A stretch of DNA of 64,000 nucleotides, taken from positions 1 through 64,000 of the forward strand of contig JBKBIT010000016.1 in the NCBI GenBank assembly GCA_046297455.1. The letters run 5' to 3'. Origin of the DNA: ZYF759 sp046297455 (GTDB lineage: Bacteria; Pseudomonadota; Alphaproteobacteria; Rhizobiales; Rhizobiaceae). This document shows, one piece after another, positions 8,036 to 16,802 of the stretch; position 1 is the first letter of the stretch; the number at the start of each line of letters is the position of its first letter. The position numbers and the translations under genes are program-made. The notes beneath the pieces were generated by a model, which worked only from the letters and a program-made list of their open reading frames with translations, searched no databases and had not been told where the DNA came from.

Positions 8036-9361
8036 ATGCAGACCCAGACTGGCGAAACTTCCGCCCGGCCCACAATGACCGATCTCGTTCGAGTTTTCGG
8101 CAAGATCGGTCTTGTTTCCTTCGGCGGTCCGGCCGGCCAGATAGCGCTGATGCACCGCATCCTGGTCGAGGAAAAGAAGTGGCTCGACGAGCCGCGTTTC
8201 CTGCACGCGCTCAATTACTGTATGATGCTGCCCGGTCCCGAAGCCATGCAATTGGCCACCTATGCCGGCTGGCTGATGCACGGCGTGCGCGGCGGGTTGA
8301 TAGCGGGCCTGCTTTTCGTGCTGCCGGGCGCGGCCGTGCTGATCGCGCTGTCGGCGCTCTATCTGGCGCTAGGCGAAGTCACCATCGTCGAGGGGCTCTT
8401 GTTCGGGCTCAAGGCTGCCGTGCTCGCCATCGTGCTTGAGGCGCTTATCAAGGTTTCGAAGCGGGCGCTCAAGAACAGCCTGATGGTCACCATCGCCATC
8501 GTCGCCTTTGTCGGCATCGCCTTCCTGCAGATACCGTTTCCGGTCATCATCCTGTCGGCTGCTGCCATTGGAGCGATGGTTCATGCGATGACGCCGCATG
8601 TGGACGCTCCTGCCGCCCCGCCGGTGCCCATGCCGCACCGGGGAGAGGCGACCCTCGGCCGCCTTGCCTCCACCACGGCGATCTGGCTCGCCATCTGGCT
8701 GGGGCCGCTGATTCTTCTGGCGCTCGCGCTCGGCGCCCAGCATGTCTACACGCAGCAGGCCGGCTTTTTCTCGATCATGGCTGCCGTCACCTTCGGTGGC
8801 GCCTATGCGGTGCTGGCCTGGGTCGCCCAGCAGGCGGTGGAAGTCTATGGCTGGCTGCGCCCCGACGAGATGTTGACCGGGCTCGGCCTCGCCGAGACCA
8901 CCCCCGGCCCGCTGATCCTCGTGCTGCTGTTCGTCGGTTTCCTCGGCGGCGCTCGCCTGTCGGGATGGGAGCCGTTTATAGGCGGCATTGGCGGAGCCAT
9001 CGTCGCGCTCTGGTTCACCTTCGCGCCCTGCTTTCTCTGGATCTTCGCCGGCGCGCCCTTCGTGGAGAAGCTGCGCAACGTCAGATGGCTGACAGCCGCG
9101 CTTTCCGCCGTGACGGCGGCCGTGGTCGGCGTCATCGCCAATCTGGCCGTCTGGTTCGGCCTGCATGTGCTGTTTGCCCGCCTCGACGACGTGATGGCCG
9201 GGCCGCTGCGGGTGCTGGTGCCGGACCCCGCCAGCTTCGACCCCGCGGCGGCGCTCATCGCGCTCGCCGCAGCGATCGCGCTGATGGTCCTGCGCGTCAA
9301 TCTCTTGCTTGTGCTGGCCGCCGCCGCGCTCGCCGGCATGGGCTGGTTGCTGCTTGCTTAG
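8036..9361 (+). CDS. chrA: Chromate transporter ChrA, two-domain CHR family
   Basis: A 441-residue polytopic membrane protein. Both halves carry CHR-family signatures: N-terminal KIGLVSFGGPAGQIALMHR with LPGPEAMQLATYAGW, and a second-half degenerate repeat FGGAYAVLAWVAQQAVE with LAETTPGPLILVLLFVGF. Family members export chromate by the membrane potential, and many environmental homologues have other anion substrates. ATG 8036 has a good GGAG site (CCCGGAGCCACC); the open frame further upstream lacks one and is not conserved-looking. No chrB regulator is adjacent. Confidence 0.92.
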   Translation: MQTQTGETSARPTMTDLVRVFGKIGLVSFGGPAGQIALMHRILVEEKKWLDEPRFLHALNYCMMLPGPEAMQLATYAGWLMHGVRGGLIAGLLFVLPGAAVLIALSALYLALGEVTIVEGLLFGLKAAVLAIVLEALIKVSKRALKNSLMVTIAIVAFVGIAFLQIPFPVIILSAAAIGAMVHAMTPHVDAPAAPPVPMPHRGEATLGRLASTTAIWLAIWLGPLILLALALGAQHVYTQQAGFFSIMAAVTFGGAYAVLAWVAQQAVEVYGWLRPDEMLTGLGLAETTPGPLILVLLFVGFLGGARLSGWEPFIGGIGGAIVALWFTFAPCFLWIFAGAPFVEKLRNVRWLTAALSAVTAAVVGVIANLAVWFGLHVLFARLDDVMAGPLRVLVPDPASFDPAAALIALAAAIALMVLRVNLLLVLAAAALAGMGWLLLA

Positions 9362-9468
9362 CGGTATCGTGGCGTCAAGGGCTTTCGGACAACGTCGATT
9401 TGCGGCATTCCTTTCTTCAACAACGGTCATTCGGCTTCTCGATAACGACCGCAGGGCAGGAGAATCTC

Positions 9469-10638
9469 ATGGGCAAGGCACATATTGTTGGCTGGGCGCA
9501 TTCACCTTTCGGCAAGCTCGAGCATGAGGGCACGGAAGAACTGATGGCTTCCGTCGTCGGTCCGGCACTCGCCCATGCCGGCGTGGAGGCGGCCGAGGTG
9601 GACGGCATCTTCGTCGGCGTCATGAATAACGGCTTCTCGCAGCAGGATTTCCAGGGCGCACTGGTGGCGATGGGTGACGAACGGCTGGCCCATGTGCCTG
9701 CTGTGCGCATGGAAAACGCCTGTGCCACCGGATCGGCGGCGCTCTACACCGCGATGGATTTCATCGCGGCCGGCCGCGGGCGCGTTGCACTCGTCGTCGG
9801 CGCGGAGAAGATGACCGCAACGCCTACGGCCGAGGTCGGCGACATCCTGCTCGGCGCCAGCTATCGCAAGGAGGAGGCCGATATCGACGGCGGTTTTGCC
9901 GGTCTCTTCGGGCGCATCGCCCAGAACTATTTCCAGCGTTATGGCGACCGGTCCGAGGAACTGGCCATGATCGCGGCCAAGAACCACGCCAACGGCATGG
10001 CCAACCCGTTTGCCCATATGCGCAAGGATTTCGGCGTCGAGTTCTGCAACACGGTCTCCGACAAGAACCCTTATGTGGCGCGGCCCCTGCGCCGCACCGA
10101 CTGCTCGCTGGTCTCCGATGGCGCAGCCGCTATCGTGCTGGCCGACGAGGAGATCGCCGCTAATCTGCCGCGCGCCATTTCCTTCCGCGCGCGCAGCCAC
10201 GCCAACGACATCATGGCCATGAGCCGGCGCGACGTGCTGGCCTTCGAGGGCGCCAGACGTGCCTGGGCCGGTGCTTTCGAACAGTCCGGACTGTCGCTGG
10301 ATGATCTATCCTTCGTCGAGACGCATGACTGCTTCACCATCGCCGAACTGATCGAATACGAGGCGATGGGGCTGGCCGCGCCCGGCGAAGGCCACCGCGT
10401 GGTGCGAGAGGGCACGGCAACGCGCGGCGGCAAGCTGCCGATCAACCTTTCGGGCGGGCTTAAGTCCAAGGGTCACCCGATCGGGGCAACCGGCGTCTCC
10501 ATGCATATCATGGCTGCCATGCAGCTTGCCGGCGAGGCAGGCGAGATGCAGCTTCCCGGTGCAGAAATCGGCGCTGTCTTCAACATGGGCGGGGCTGCCG
10601 TCGCCAACTACGTGTCGCTGCTCGAGCGCATCCGGTAG
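9469..10638 (+). CDS. Thiolase family protein (SCP-x / acetyl-CoA acetyltransferase type)
   Basis: 389 residues with ATG preceded by AGGAG. The nucleophilic cysteine is C85 in ENACATGSAAL. The ETHDCFTIAELI segment and the GGLKSKGHPIGATG loop carry the catalytic histidines, in the arrangement of SCP-x-type thiolases, where HDCF replaces the N-E-A-F motif of biosynthetic thiolases. Such enzymes cleave or condense branched or long acyl-CoA thioesters; the exact substrate is unknown. It is followed after 60 bases by an FAD/NAD(P)-binding protein on the same strand. Confidence 0.88.
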   Translation: MGKAHIVGWAHSPFGKLEHEGTEELMASVVGPALAHAGVEAAEVDGIFVGVMNNGFSQQDFQGALVAMGDERLAHVPAVRMENACATGSAALYTAMDFIAAGRGRVALVVGAEKMTATPTAEVGDILLGASYRKEEADIDGGFAGLFGRIAQNYFQRYGDRSEELAMIAAKNHANGMANPFAHMRKDFGVEFCNTVSDKNPYVARPLRRTDCSLVSDGAAAIVLADEEIAANLPRAISFRARSHANDIMAMSRRDVLAFEGARRAWAGAFEQSGLSLDDLSFVETHDCFTIAELIEYEAMGLAAPGEGHRVVREGTATRGGKLPINLSGGLKSKGHPIGATGVSMHIMAAMQLAGEAGEMQLPGAEIGAVFNMGGAAVANYVSLLERIR

Positions 10639-10698
10639 GGACCGGGAACCAACCCTCCCGCACCCTGTTTTCTCGAACGGATTGGCGCGCGAGGGGAC

Positions 10699-12351
10699 GT
10701 GGTGGGCAGACGGATCTTAAGGCTGGCGATCGTCGGCGGCGGCCCAAGGGGATTGGCGGCGGCTGAAGCGCTTCGCACGCGGGCGGAGGGAACGGGAAGC
10801 AGCGTCGAACTGACCATGTTCGAGCCGCATCCGGCCATCGGTGCCGGCCCGCATCACGATCCGTCGCAGACGCCGCTCAACCGGCTCAACATTCCCCTGC
10901 GGGCTATCGACATAGCCCCGGCCGGCTTCGCTGGCGCGCATGTCGGCAGTTTCCAGGAATGGGCAGGGGGCCATCTTGCCGGCGTCGGTCCGGACGACTA
11001 TCCGTCCCACCGCGATCTCGGCCGGTTCCTGACGGCGCGCTGGCACGACCTCGTGGATTCCGCCTCCGCGCAATTCGACATCGCTGTCGCCCGGCACGAA
11101 GCGAAACGCCTGATGCGCGATCGCACCCGATGGCGCATGGAAACAGAGGGGGGCAGTTTCGGCCCGTTCGACGAGGTGTTGCTCACGCCGGGTCATCAGC
11201 CGGTCGAACCCGACCTGCAGCTGGAGCGCTGGCGCAGCCATGCCCAAAAATCCGGCGCCACGCTGATCACCGCCTATCCGAGCGATGTCCTGATGGCCTC
11301 TGCCCGCAATTGGCGGGGACACACGGTGGCCATCCGCGGCCTTGCGCTCAGCATGATCGATGTCATGCGTGCCCTGACAGTTGGCCAAGGCGGGCGGTTC
11401 GTGCCATCGACGGACGGATTGCGCTACGAGGCTTCCGGCCTGGAGCCCGCACGTCTGCTGCCCTTCTCGCTCGACGGCGTGCCGCCGGCCCCCAAACCCG
11501 CTTCAGCCAAGCTCGACGCGGTCTATGATCCCGATGCGGCTGCCATCCGCCGGTTCAAGACCTCGCTGGCAAAGGCGGTCGGGGGTTCGGCGGAGGAGGT
11601 GATGGCATTGATTGGCGAGGGGCTGGCGGCTCTGTCGGCGCAGGTTTTCGAACGGTTCGGCGGCAAGGAGGCCGACATTGCCCGTTGGCTCGCCACCGAA
11701 TTGTCCGAAGAAGCCGAACACGCTGCCGAGGATCGTCCACCTGCCAGCATACTCGCCGACCACCTCGCCATGGCCCTGGGCCGGGCGGCGCCGTCTCCGG
11801 GCTATGTCGTGGGACAGGTGTGGCGCAAGCTGCAGAACTCGCTGAGGCGCGTCTACAATCCCGCAGAAATCTCGGGCGAGACTGCCACGGCCCTTGTCCG
11901 TTTCGACGAGGGAATGAAGCGCTTTTCCTATGGACCACCCGCTTTGGCGGCGGCGGAAATGCTGGCGCTTGCCAGTTCGGGCCTGCTGGATTTGCGCGCC
12001 GTCGACGACCCCGACATTGCGATGGTGCAGGGCGGCTGGCGGCTGAGCGGAGAGAAAGGTGAAGCGACGGCAAAAGTGATGGTCGATTCGGTGTTGCCGT
12101 CGCCAGAGCTTGCCAAGCTTTCCGGACCGCTTCTGGCCGATCTTCGCAAGCAGGGGCTGCTGTCGCCTGTCGGCACGAAGCTCGGCGCGCGCACAACGGG
12201 CGAAGGCCGTGTGCTCGATGCGAGCCGAAACCCGGTTCGTGGACTCTCGATGCTGGGAAGGCTGGCGCTGGGAAGCGTCATCGCCACCGATTCGGTCCAT
12301 GACTGCTTCGGCGCATCCGTCGGCCGGTGGGCCGAAAGCGTCACAGGATAA
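10699..12351 (+). CDS. FAD/NAD(P)-binding protein (NAD_binding_9 type)
   Basis: A 550-residue flavoprotein-like protein. LRLAIVGGGPRGLAAAEAL near the N-terminus is a Rossmann dinucleotide-binding loop (GGGPRG) typical of the FAD-NAD(P)-binding family (HI0933/pfam13454 style). A later MFEPHPAIGAG matches the strand that binds ribose. The middle has SMIDVMRALTVGQGG and the C-terminus ATDSVHDCFGASVGRWA. I chose GTG 10699 behind GAGGGG; GTG 10702 is equivalent. Relatives are poorly characterised and include amino-acid or amine mono-oxygenase-like proteins. It may act with the upstream thiolase, but only adjacency supports that. Confidence 0.75.
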   Translation: MVGRRILRLAIVGGGPRGLAAAEALRTRAEGTGSSVELTMFEPHPAIGAGPHHDPSQTPLNRLNIPLRAIDIAPAGFAGAHVGSFQEWAGGHLAGVGPDDYPSHRDLGRFLTARWHDLVDSASAQFDIAVARHEAKRLMRDRTRWRMETEGGSFGPFDEVLLTPGHQPVEPDLQLERWRSHAQKSGATLITAYPSDVLMASARNWRGHTVAIRGLALSMIDVMRALTVGQGGRFVPSTDGLRYEASGLEPARLLPFSLDGVPPAPKPASAKLDAVYDPDAAAIRRFKTSLAKAVGGSAEEVMALIGEGLAALSAQVFERFGGKEADIARWLATELSEEAEHAAEDRPPASILADHLAMALGRAAPSPGYVVGQVWRKLQNSLRRVYNPAEISGETATALVRFDEGMKRFSYGPPALAAAEMLALASSGLLDLRAVDDPDIAMVQGGWRLSGEKGEATAKVMVDSVLPSPELAKLSGPLLADLRKQGLLSPVGTKLGARTTGEGRVLDASRNPVRGLSMLGRLALGSVIATDSVHDCFGASVGRWAESVTG

Positions 12352-12459
12352 GCAAAATGGCGCGGCAAGTTTGGCTGGGACTTGCTGTGGACCCTACCCA
12401 TGCTCTTTCGGGTCGCCTAGTCTGGGGCGGCTTCAGACATGCGTGGCAACGGAGGGGCA

Positions 12460-15400
12460 ATGATGGCTGGCTTGGCCAGGACATGGTTCATAAGGTGCAT
12501 CATCCTGTTCATGCCCGGCCTGGCTCTTGCGGAGGAGCTGTCGCAATCCGCCATCGATGCCTTTCAGGATGCAGGCCTGCTGGCACAAACGCAGGGGAAT
12601 CTGGCGGCCGCGCAGAGCCTGCTGGAGTTCCGCGCCGCGCTGCCCGATCCCGGCGATGACCCACAGCTCGCTCGCGAGCACAGCTTCAGCACATTTGTGG
12701 CGGGCGTCTATCTGATCGCGGATGACGACCACGCCGCCGCACTGCCACTGATGCTGGAGGCCTCGCAGGGGTTTCGTGCTCTGGACACCGACTATCTTGG
12801 CTATGCAGCGCTGGCTCTCGAATATGCCGCGTTCTCGCAGGATCGCCTGTTAGAGCCTGCCGAGGCCTATGGCAGCCTCATCGCCGCACGCGCCTTGCGG
12901 CGTCAGTCAGGCGCACCGCCAGATTGGGCGGCCTTGCAGGCGCTGCGATTTGCCGGCCATCTGGCCATGCGCCTGCGAGACGTCGAGGCCGTTTCTGCCG
13001 AAGCCGTCGAGGCGATTGAATTCGCCGCCGCTTTGGGCTTCGGCGAGATCGATCCGATGGGTGCGCCGGCTACAGCTCTGGCTGCCCAGCTTGCCGGCTG
13101 GGCGGGCGCCTACCCCGCTGCAGACATGCTGGCAGATGTCGCCATTGGAGGGGTATCCGTTGTGCTCCCTCGCATGTCGATCTTCGGTCAGGATCTCTAT
13201 GGCGATCGCGAGCTGCTGTGCAACGAGTTTTCGGCGACGATCCAAGGTCTTGCGGGTTTGCGCATGGACTACGGCAACTATGTGGGCGCATCGAACCTCT
13301 TGACGATCTACGATCCTGTTTTGCGGGAATCCCTGGCGTGCTCGGATGTCATGCAGCCTGCAGCCGCTCAAAGACTGAACACGCTCATGGCAAGGCTTCA
13401 TTTGCGCAGCGGTGAGCCGATTGCAGCCCATCTGCGGCTTCGTTCGTACGCCGACCAGGTTCAAAATGAGGGTCCTGATCCGGTCGAGCCAGAGCTCGCC
13501 GCCTGGCTGGCTGCGGCCCGGCAGGCAGAGGCCAGGCTGGCGCTTGGTTTCCCGTCGGAAGCGGCGGCACTGTTGGCTGAGGTGCCGGACGGGCTGGGGC
13601 TGCATCACACGGCGGTCTATGAGCGTGAACGGCTCCTTGCCGTTGCCCTCCGGCAGTTGCTTGTCGCAGACCGCACGGCCTCGCTGGAGACGCTGCAGCG
13701 AGCCGGCAACCTGCAGCGGGAGATGGAGCCGTTGCACTGGTTTCCGCGCGCCGAGATCGCCTATCGTCGTGCGCTGATACTCATCGAGATGGATGAACCG
13801 GACGAAGCTTTGGCAGTGCGCGACGCATTCGAGCGCGAACTGGCCGAAATCATCGAGGCAGGGCGCGACGCGGGACGAGAGCTCGACGCGCTATTTGCGG
13901 AAGACCAGCACGCCTACAACGCGGCGATCATCGGCGAAGATTACGCAGCGCAGATCGAGGGCTGGCGCGAGGAGGGACGGTTCGAAACGCCTGCCTTTCG
14001 ACAGATCGATGCCATGCGCGCCTTGTTTGATCTTTCCATGGCCGTGCATCACGGCGACCGGCAAACCGTGGTGGAGCTGTTCAACAGGTTGCCGTTCACG
14101 GGCTTGCCAAGCGGGGTTGGACTCGTTCCACATGCCCAGCGCGCCTATCTGCTTGCCTGCCTGCGGACCCATGGACCCGGTCTGCACTGTGATTCGAAGA
14201 TTTCGCGCAGTTTCCAGTATCCTGCCTCCCCTCCCATTTCCTGCGTCACCTGCGGAATTCAGGGTCTGAATGAGGCAAATGAACTGGTCATCGCGGCCGA
14301 CATGGTTCGTCGCGCACCACTCGTTGCCCAGTTCGCGGAACCGGTGCTGCGCTGGCTTTTCGAATCGGCGGACGAGGCGCGACGGGATCCGTTCGATGAC
14401 TCGGCTTCGGCCAATTGGATTTCGGGCCTTTCCGCGCGCCGCTCCGGAGGTGACCTGGTCTTTGAGATTACGCAACGGATGATCGAAGGAGGTGCTGCGG
14501 CCGCTGTGGGGCAGGTGGGGGCACAGCTGGCCAGTGGCTCTGATGAACTTGCAGACCTGCTGCGCGGTCGTGACCAGATAGGCACTCGGCTTGATGCCCT
14601 GTTTCGCAGTGGCATTGCCGAGCCAGGAGCAATGGATCGGCTGACCTCGCAGTTGCACGACATCAACTCGCAACTGACCGCATTGCGGCCCGACTATGCG
14701 AGCATCTTCGACCCAGAGCCTTTGACGATCGAAGAAATTTCCAACTTGCTGCCCAGGGGGAGCGCGTTCGTCTTGGTCACGACCACGGAGGCGGCGACAT
14801 ATTCCGTTGCAGTCAGGGACGACGAGTTCGAATTTCACCGGGCCCCGATCGGCGCGGATGAACTGAATGACAAGGTGAGCAGGCTTCGCGCGGCTCTCGA
14901 CCCGGAGACACAGTCCAGGAGTGTGGAAACGCTTAGGCGGCGCACGGTGGCCGGGCCGGTCTTCGACAGGAGGGTCGCGCACGAGATCTACCGCGAGATC
15001 CTAGCGCCGCTCGCAGCTGTCACCGCCGACACCGAACTCTATGTCGTCGCCAACGGCCCGCTGGCGAACTTGCCGCTCTCGGTTCTCGTTCGCAGCCCGC
15101 CCCAGGGTAACGACACCGATCCGCAGGCACTGCGCGAGACAGATTGGCTTGCAGCATCTCATCCGATCACCATGCTGCCCGCGCCGACAGGGCTGCGTCT
15201 TGCCGCCCTGCAGCGCGAACGTCCCCGTGCGCCTGATCCCTTTGTCGGCTTTGGCGACCCCGAGTTTTCCTTACCCGGCGATCCTGATGCGCCCTTTGCG
15301 CGCCTGGCAAGGCTGCCTGGGACCCGGACCGAGGTCGCTCGGCTGGCGGATTTGCTTGGCGCAGACGAAGGCCTGATCCATCTCGGACCTGCAGCCTCGA

Positions 15401-15900
15401 AGGCCGCGTTGTTGGAAACAGATTTGTCGCAAGCACGTGTGATCGCGTTGGCAACGCATGGCTTGCTGGCTGGTCAGATGCCGGCCGCGACCGAACCAGG
15501 CCTGGTATTCAGCCACCCAGGCGCGGGCGCGGAGGCTCACGAAAGCTACCTGACCGCATCGGAAGCCGCGGCGCTGCGTATCAATGCCGACTGGGTGCTG
15601 CTTTCGGCCTGCAACACGGCAGGCCCGGACGGCCGAGCTGATTCCGAGGGCCTGTCGGGCCTGGCCCGGGCATTTCTCTTTGCCGGGGCGCGATCGGTGC
15701 TGGTTTCACATTGGCCTGTGCGAGACGATGCAGCGATGCTGTTGACCACGAAGGCGCTCGGCTGGCATGCCGCCAATCCGCAGGCCTCGCGGGCCGCTGC
15801 GCTTCAACACGCCATGATGACGCTCATCCAACGTACGGACACACCGGCATTTGCCCATCCCTCGGCATGGGCGCCGTTCGTGCTGGTCGGAGACGGCTGA
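12460..15900 (+). CDS. Large exported TPR-CHAT domain protein (putative caspase-like protease)
   Basis: A 1146-residue protein with a signal peptide (WFIRCIILFMPGLALAEE) and a strong GGAGGGG ribosome binding site. Residues about 30-640 are alanine/leucine-rich helical repeats of tetratricopeptide type, broken by a small cysteine cluster near 600 (SCVTCGIQG). Residues about 830-1145 form a CHAT domain: LYVVANGPLANLPLSVL, then the histidine H1000 in ALATHGLLAG and cysteine C1051 in LLSACNTAGPDG, then ARAFLFAGARSVLVSHW. H and C are the expected catalytic dyad of clan CD (caspase/separase-like) peptidases, and both are present. Export to the periplasm is unusual compared with the cytoplasmic CHAT proteases of defence systems. 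No known target gene is adjacent; an L,D-transpeptidase converges on it 55 bases away. Confidence 0.85.
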   Translation: MMAGLARTWFIRCIILFMPGLALAEELSQSAIDAFQDAGLLAQTQGNLAAAQSLLEFRAALPDPGDDPQLAREHSFSTFVAGVYLIADDDHAAALPLMLEASQGFRALDTDYLGYAALALEYAAFSQDRLLEPAEAYGSLIAARALRRQSGAPPDWAALQALRFAGHLAMRLRDVEAVSAEAVEAIEFAAALGFGEIDPMGAPATALAAQLAGWAGAYPAADMLADVAIGGVSVVLPRMSIFGQDLYGDRELLCNEFSATIQGLAGLRMDYGNYVGASNLLTIYDPVLRESLACSDVMQPAAAQRLNTLMARLHLRSGEPIAAHLRLRSYADQVQNEGPDPVEPELAAWLAAARQAEARLALGFPSEAAALLAEVPDGLGLHHTAVYERERLLAVALRQLLVADRTASLETLQRAGNLQREMEPLHWFPRAEIAYRRALILIEMDEPDEALAVRDAFERELAEIIEAGRDAGRELDALFAEDQHAYNAAIIGEDYAAQIEGWREEGRFETPAFRQIDAMRALFDLSMAVHHGDRQTVVELFNRLPFTGLPSGVGLVPHAQRAYLLACLRTHGPGLHCDSKISRSFQYPASPPISCVTCGIQGLNEANELVIAADMVRRAPLVAQFAEPVLRWLFESADEARRDPFDDSASANWISGLSARRSGGDLVFEITQRMIEGGAAAAVGQVGAQLASGSDELADLLRGRDQIGTRLDALFRSGIAEPGAMDRLTSQLHDINSQLTALRPDYASIFDPEPLTIEEISNLLPRGSAFVLVTTTEAATYSVAVRDDEFEFHRAPIGADELNDKVSRLRAALDPETQSRSVETLRRRTVAGPVFDRRVAHEIYREILAPLAAVTADTELYVVANGPLANLPLSVLVRSPPQGNDTDPQALRETDWLAASHPITMLPAPTGLRLAALQRERPRAPDPFVGFGDPEFSLPGDPDAPFARLARLPGTRTEVARLADLLGADEGLIHLGPAASKAALLETDLSQARVIALATHGLLAGQMPAATEPGLVFSHPGAGAEAHESYLTASEAAALRINADWVLLSACNTAGPDGRADSEGLSGLARAFLFAGARSVLVSHWPVRDDAAMLLTTKALGWHAANPQASRAAALQHAMMTLIQRTDTPAFAHPSAWAPFVLVGDG

Positions 15901-15955
15901 GTGGACGATCCGGCGGTGGGCCGAGCCTTCGACCCACCGAAAGCCTGAAGCGGGT

Positions 15956-16576
15956 TCAGGCCTGGAGGACGTGGACGCGCGTGCCGCTGGCTACCCGTTC
16001 GTAAAGATCGATCACGTCGTGGTTCAGCATGCGGATGCATCCGCTCGACATGGCATGTCCGATCGACTGCGGCTGGTTGGTTCCGTGGATGCGGAACATG
16101 GTGTCGCGACCGTCACGATAGAGATAGAGCGCGCGCGCGCCGAGCGGATTGTTCAGGCCGCCTGGCTTGCCATTTGCGTATTGCCGGTTGATCGGGTCGC
16201 GCGCCATCATGTTTGCGGTCGGCGTCCAGCTTGGCCATTTGGCCTTGTGGCCGACATAGGCATTGCCGCGCAACGCGAGACCGGCGCGTCCAACGCCGAC
16301 GCCGTAGCGCATGGCCCGTCCTTCGCCCAGCACGTAGTAGAGACGCCGCTCCGGCGTATCGACCACGATCGTCCCGGCGCGGTGGCGCGTTTCATAGGCC
16401 ACTTCCTGCCGGCGAAGCTCGGGCTTCACCTCGTTCGGCGACAGTGCGGCGAGCGGAAACGGCTCCTCGCGCCTGGCACCGTAATTGGTCATGAAGCTGT
16501 CTGGTCCGACAGCCGCCGAACAACCAGCCGCAACCAGCGGCAGACCGATGATAAATCCCCTGCGAGAAATCGACAT
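15956..16576 (-). CDS. L,D-transpeptidase lipoprotein (ErfK/YbiS/YcfS/YnhG family)
   Basis: 206 residues. The N-terminus SISRRGFIIGLPLVAAGC combines a twin-arginine-like start with a lipobox, so it is probably a periplasm-facing lipoprotein. The YkuD catalytic signature is complete: HGTNQP, then SSGCIRM with the active cysteine near residue 181. It would cross-link peptidoglycan by 3-3 bonds or attach proteins to it, as this family does in Rhizobiales. Two short palindromes sit just upstream of the start (16595-16623). It is divergent from ccoN and convergent with the CHAT gene. Confidence 0.9.
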   Translation of the reverse strand: MSISRRGFIIGLPLVAAGCSAAVGPDSFMTNYGARREEPFPLAALSPNEVKPELRRQEVAYETRHRAGTIVVDTPERRLYYVLGEGRAMRYGVGVGRAGLALRGNAYVGHKAKWPSWTPTANMMARDPINRQYANGKPGGLNNPLGARALYLYRDGRDTMFRIHGTNQPQSIGHAMSSGCIRMLNHDVIDLYERVASGTRVHVLQA

Positions 16577-16594
16577 TAAGCCCCCAAAACGATT

Positions 16595-16623
16595 CCTTAA
16601 CCTAAGGTCAAACCCCTAGGGTT
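16595..16623. repeat. Two adjacent 13-base palindromes in the L,D-transpeptidase promoter region
   Basis: CCTTAACCTAAGG (16595-16607) and AACCCCTAGGGTT (16611-16623) each have 5-bp perfect arms around 3 bases, with centres 16 bases apart. They begin 19 bases upstream of the L,D-transpeptidase ATG. A dimer-binding regulator is possible; no known motif was recognised. Confidence 0.35.
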
Positions 16624-16704
16624 CTTATAGTTAATGAAGCGTTTCAGTCGAGCCTTTTTCGTACACAGTTCCGCGAGCGAAAAGCGTCAAGGTCGGCCGG
16701 CCCT

Positions 16705-16718
16705 TTGACCGAGATCAA
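16705..16718 (+). promoter_or_regulatory. FNR/FixK box upstream of ccoNOQP
   Basis: TTGACCGAGATCAA matches the FNR/FixK consensus TTGAT-N4-ATCAA with one change. It lies 85 bases before the ccoN start. A copy differing by one base occurs before ccoG. In Rhizobiales FixK or FnrN binds such sites under low oxygen and activates cbb3 oxidase genes. Confidence 0.85.
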
Positions 16719-16802
16719 GGGCGGCTTTTGCTGCAACTGTCAAATGCCCCCAAGGCTGCGCCATTGTGCGTGGGCCTACCGCAATCGGGGGTTGTTTGAA
16801 CC

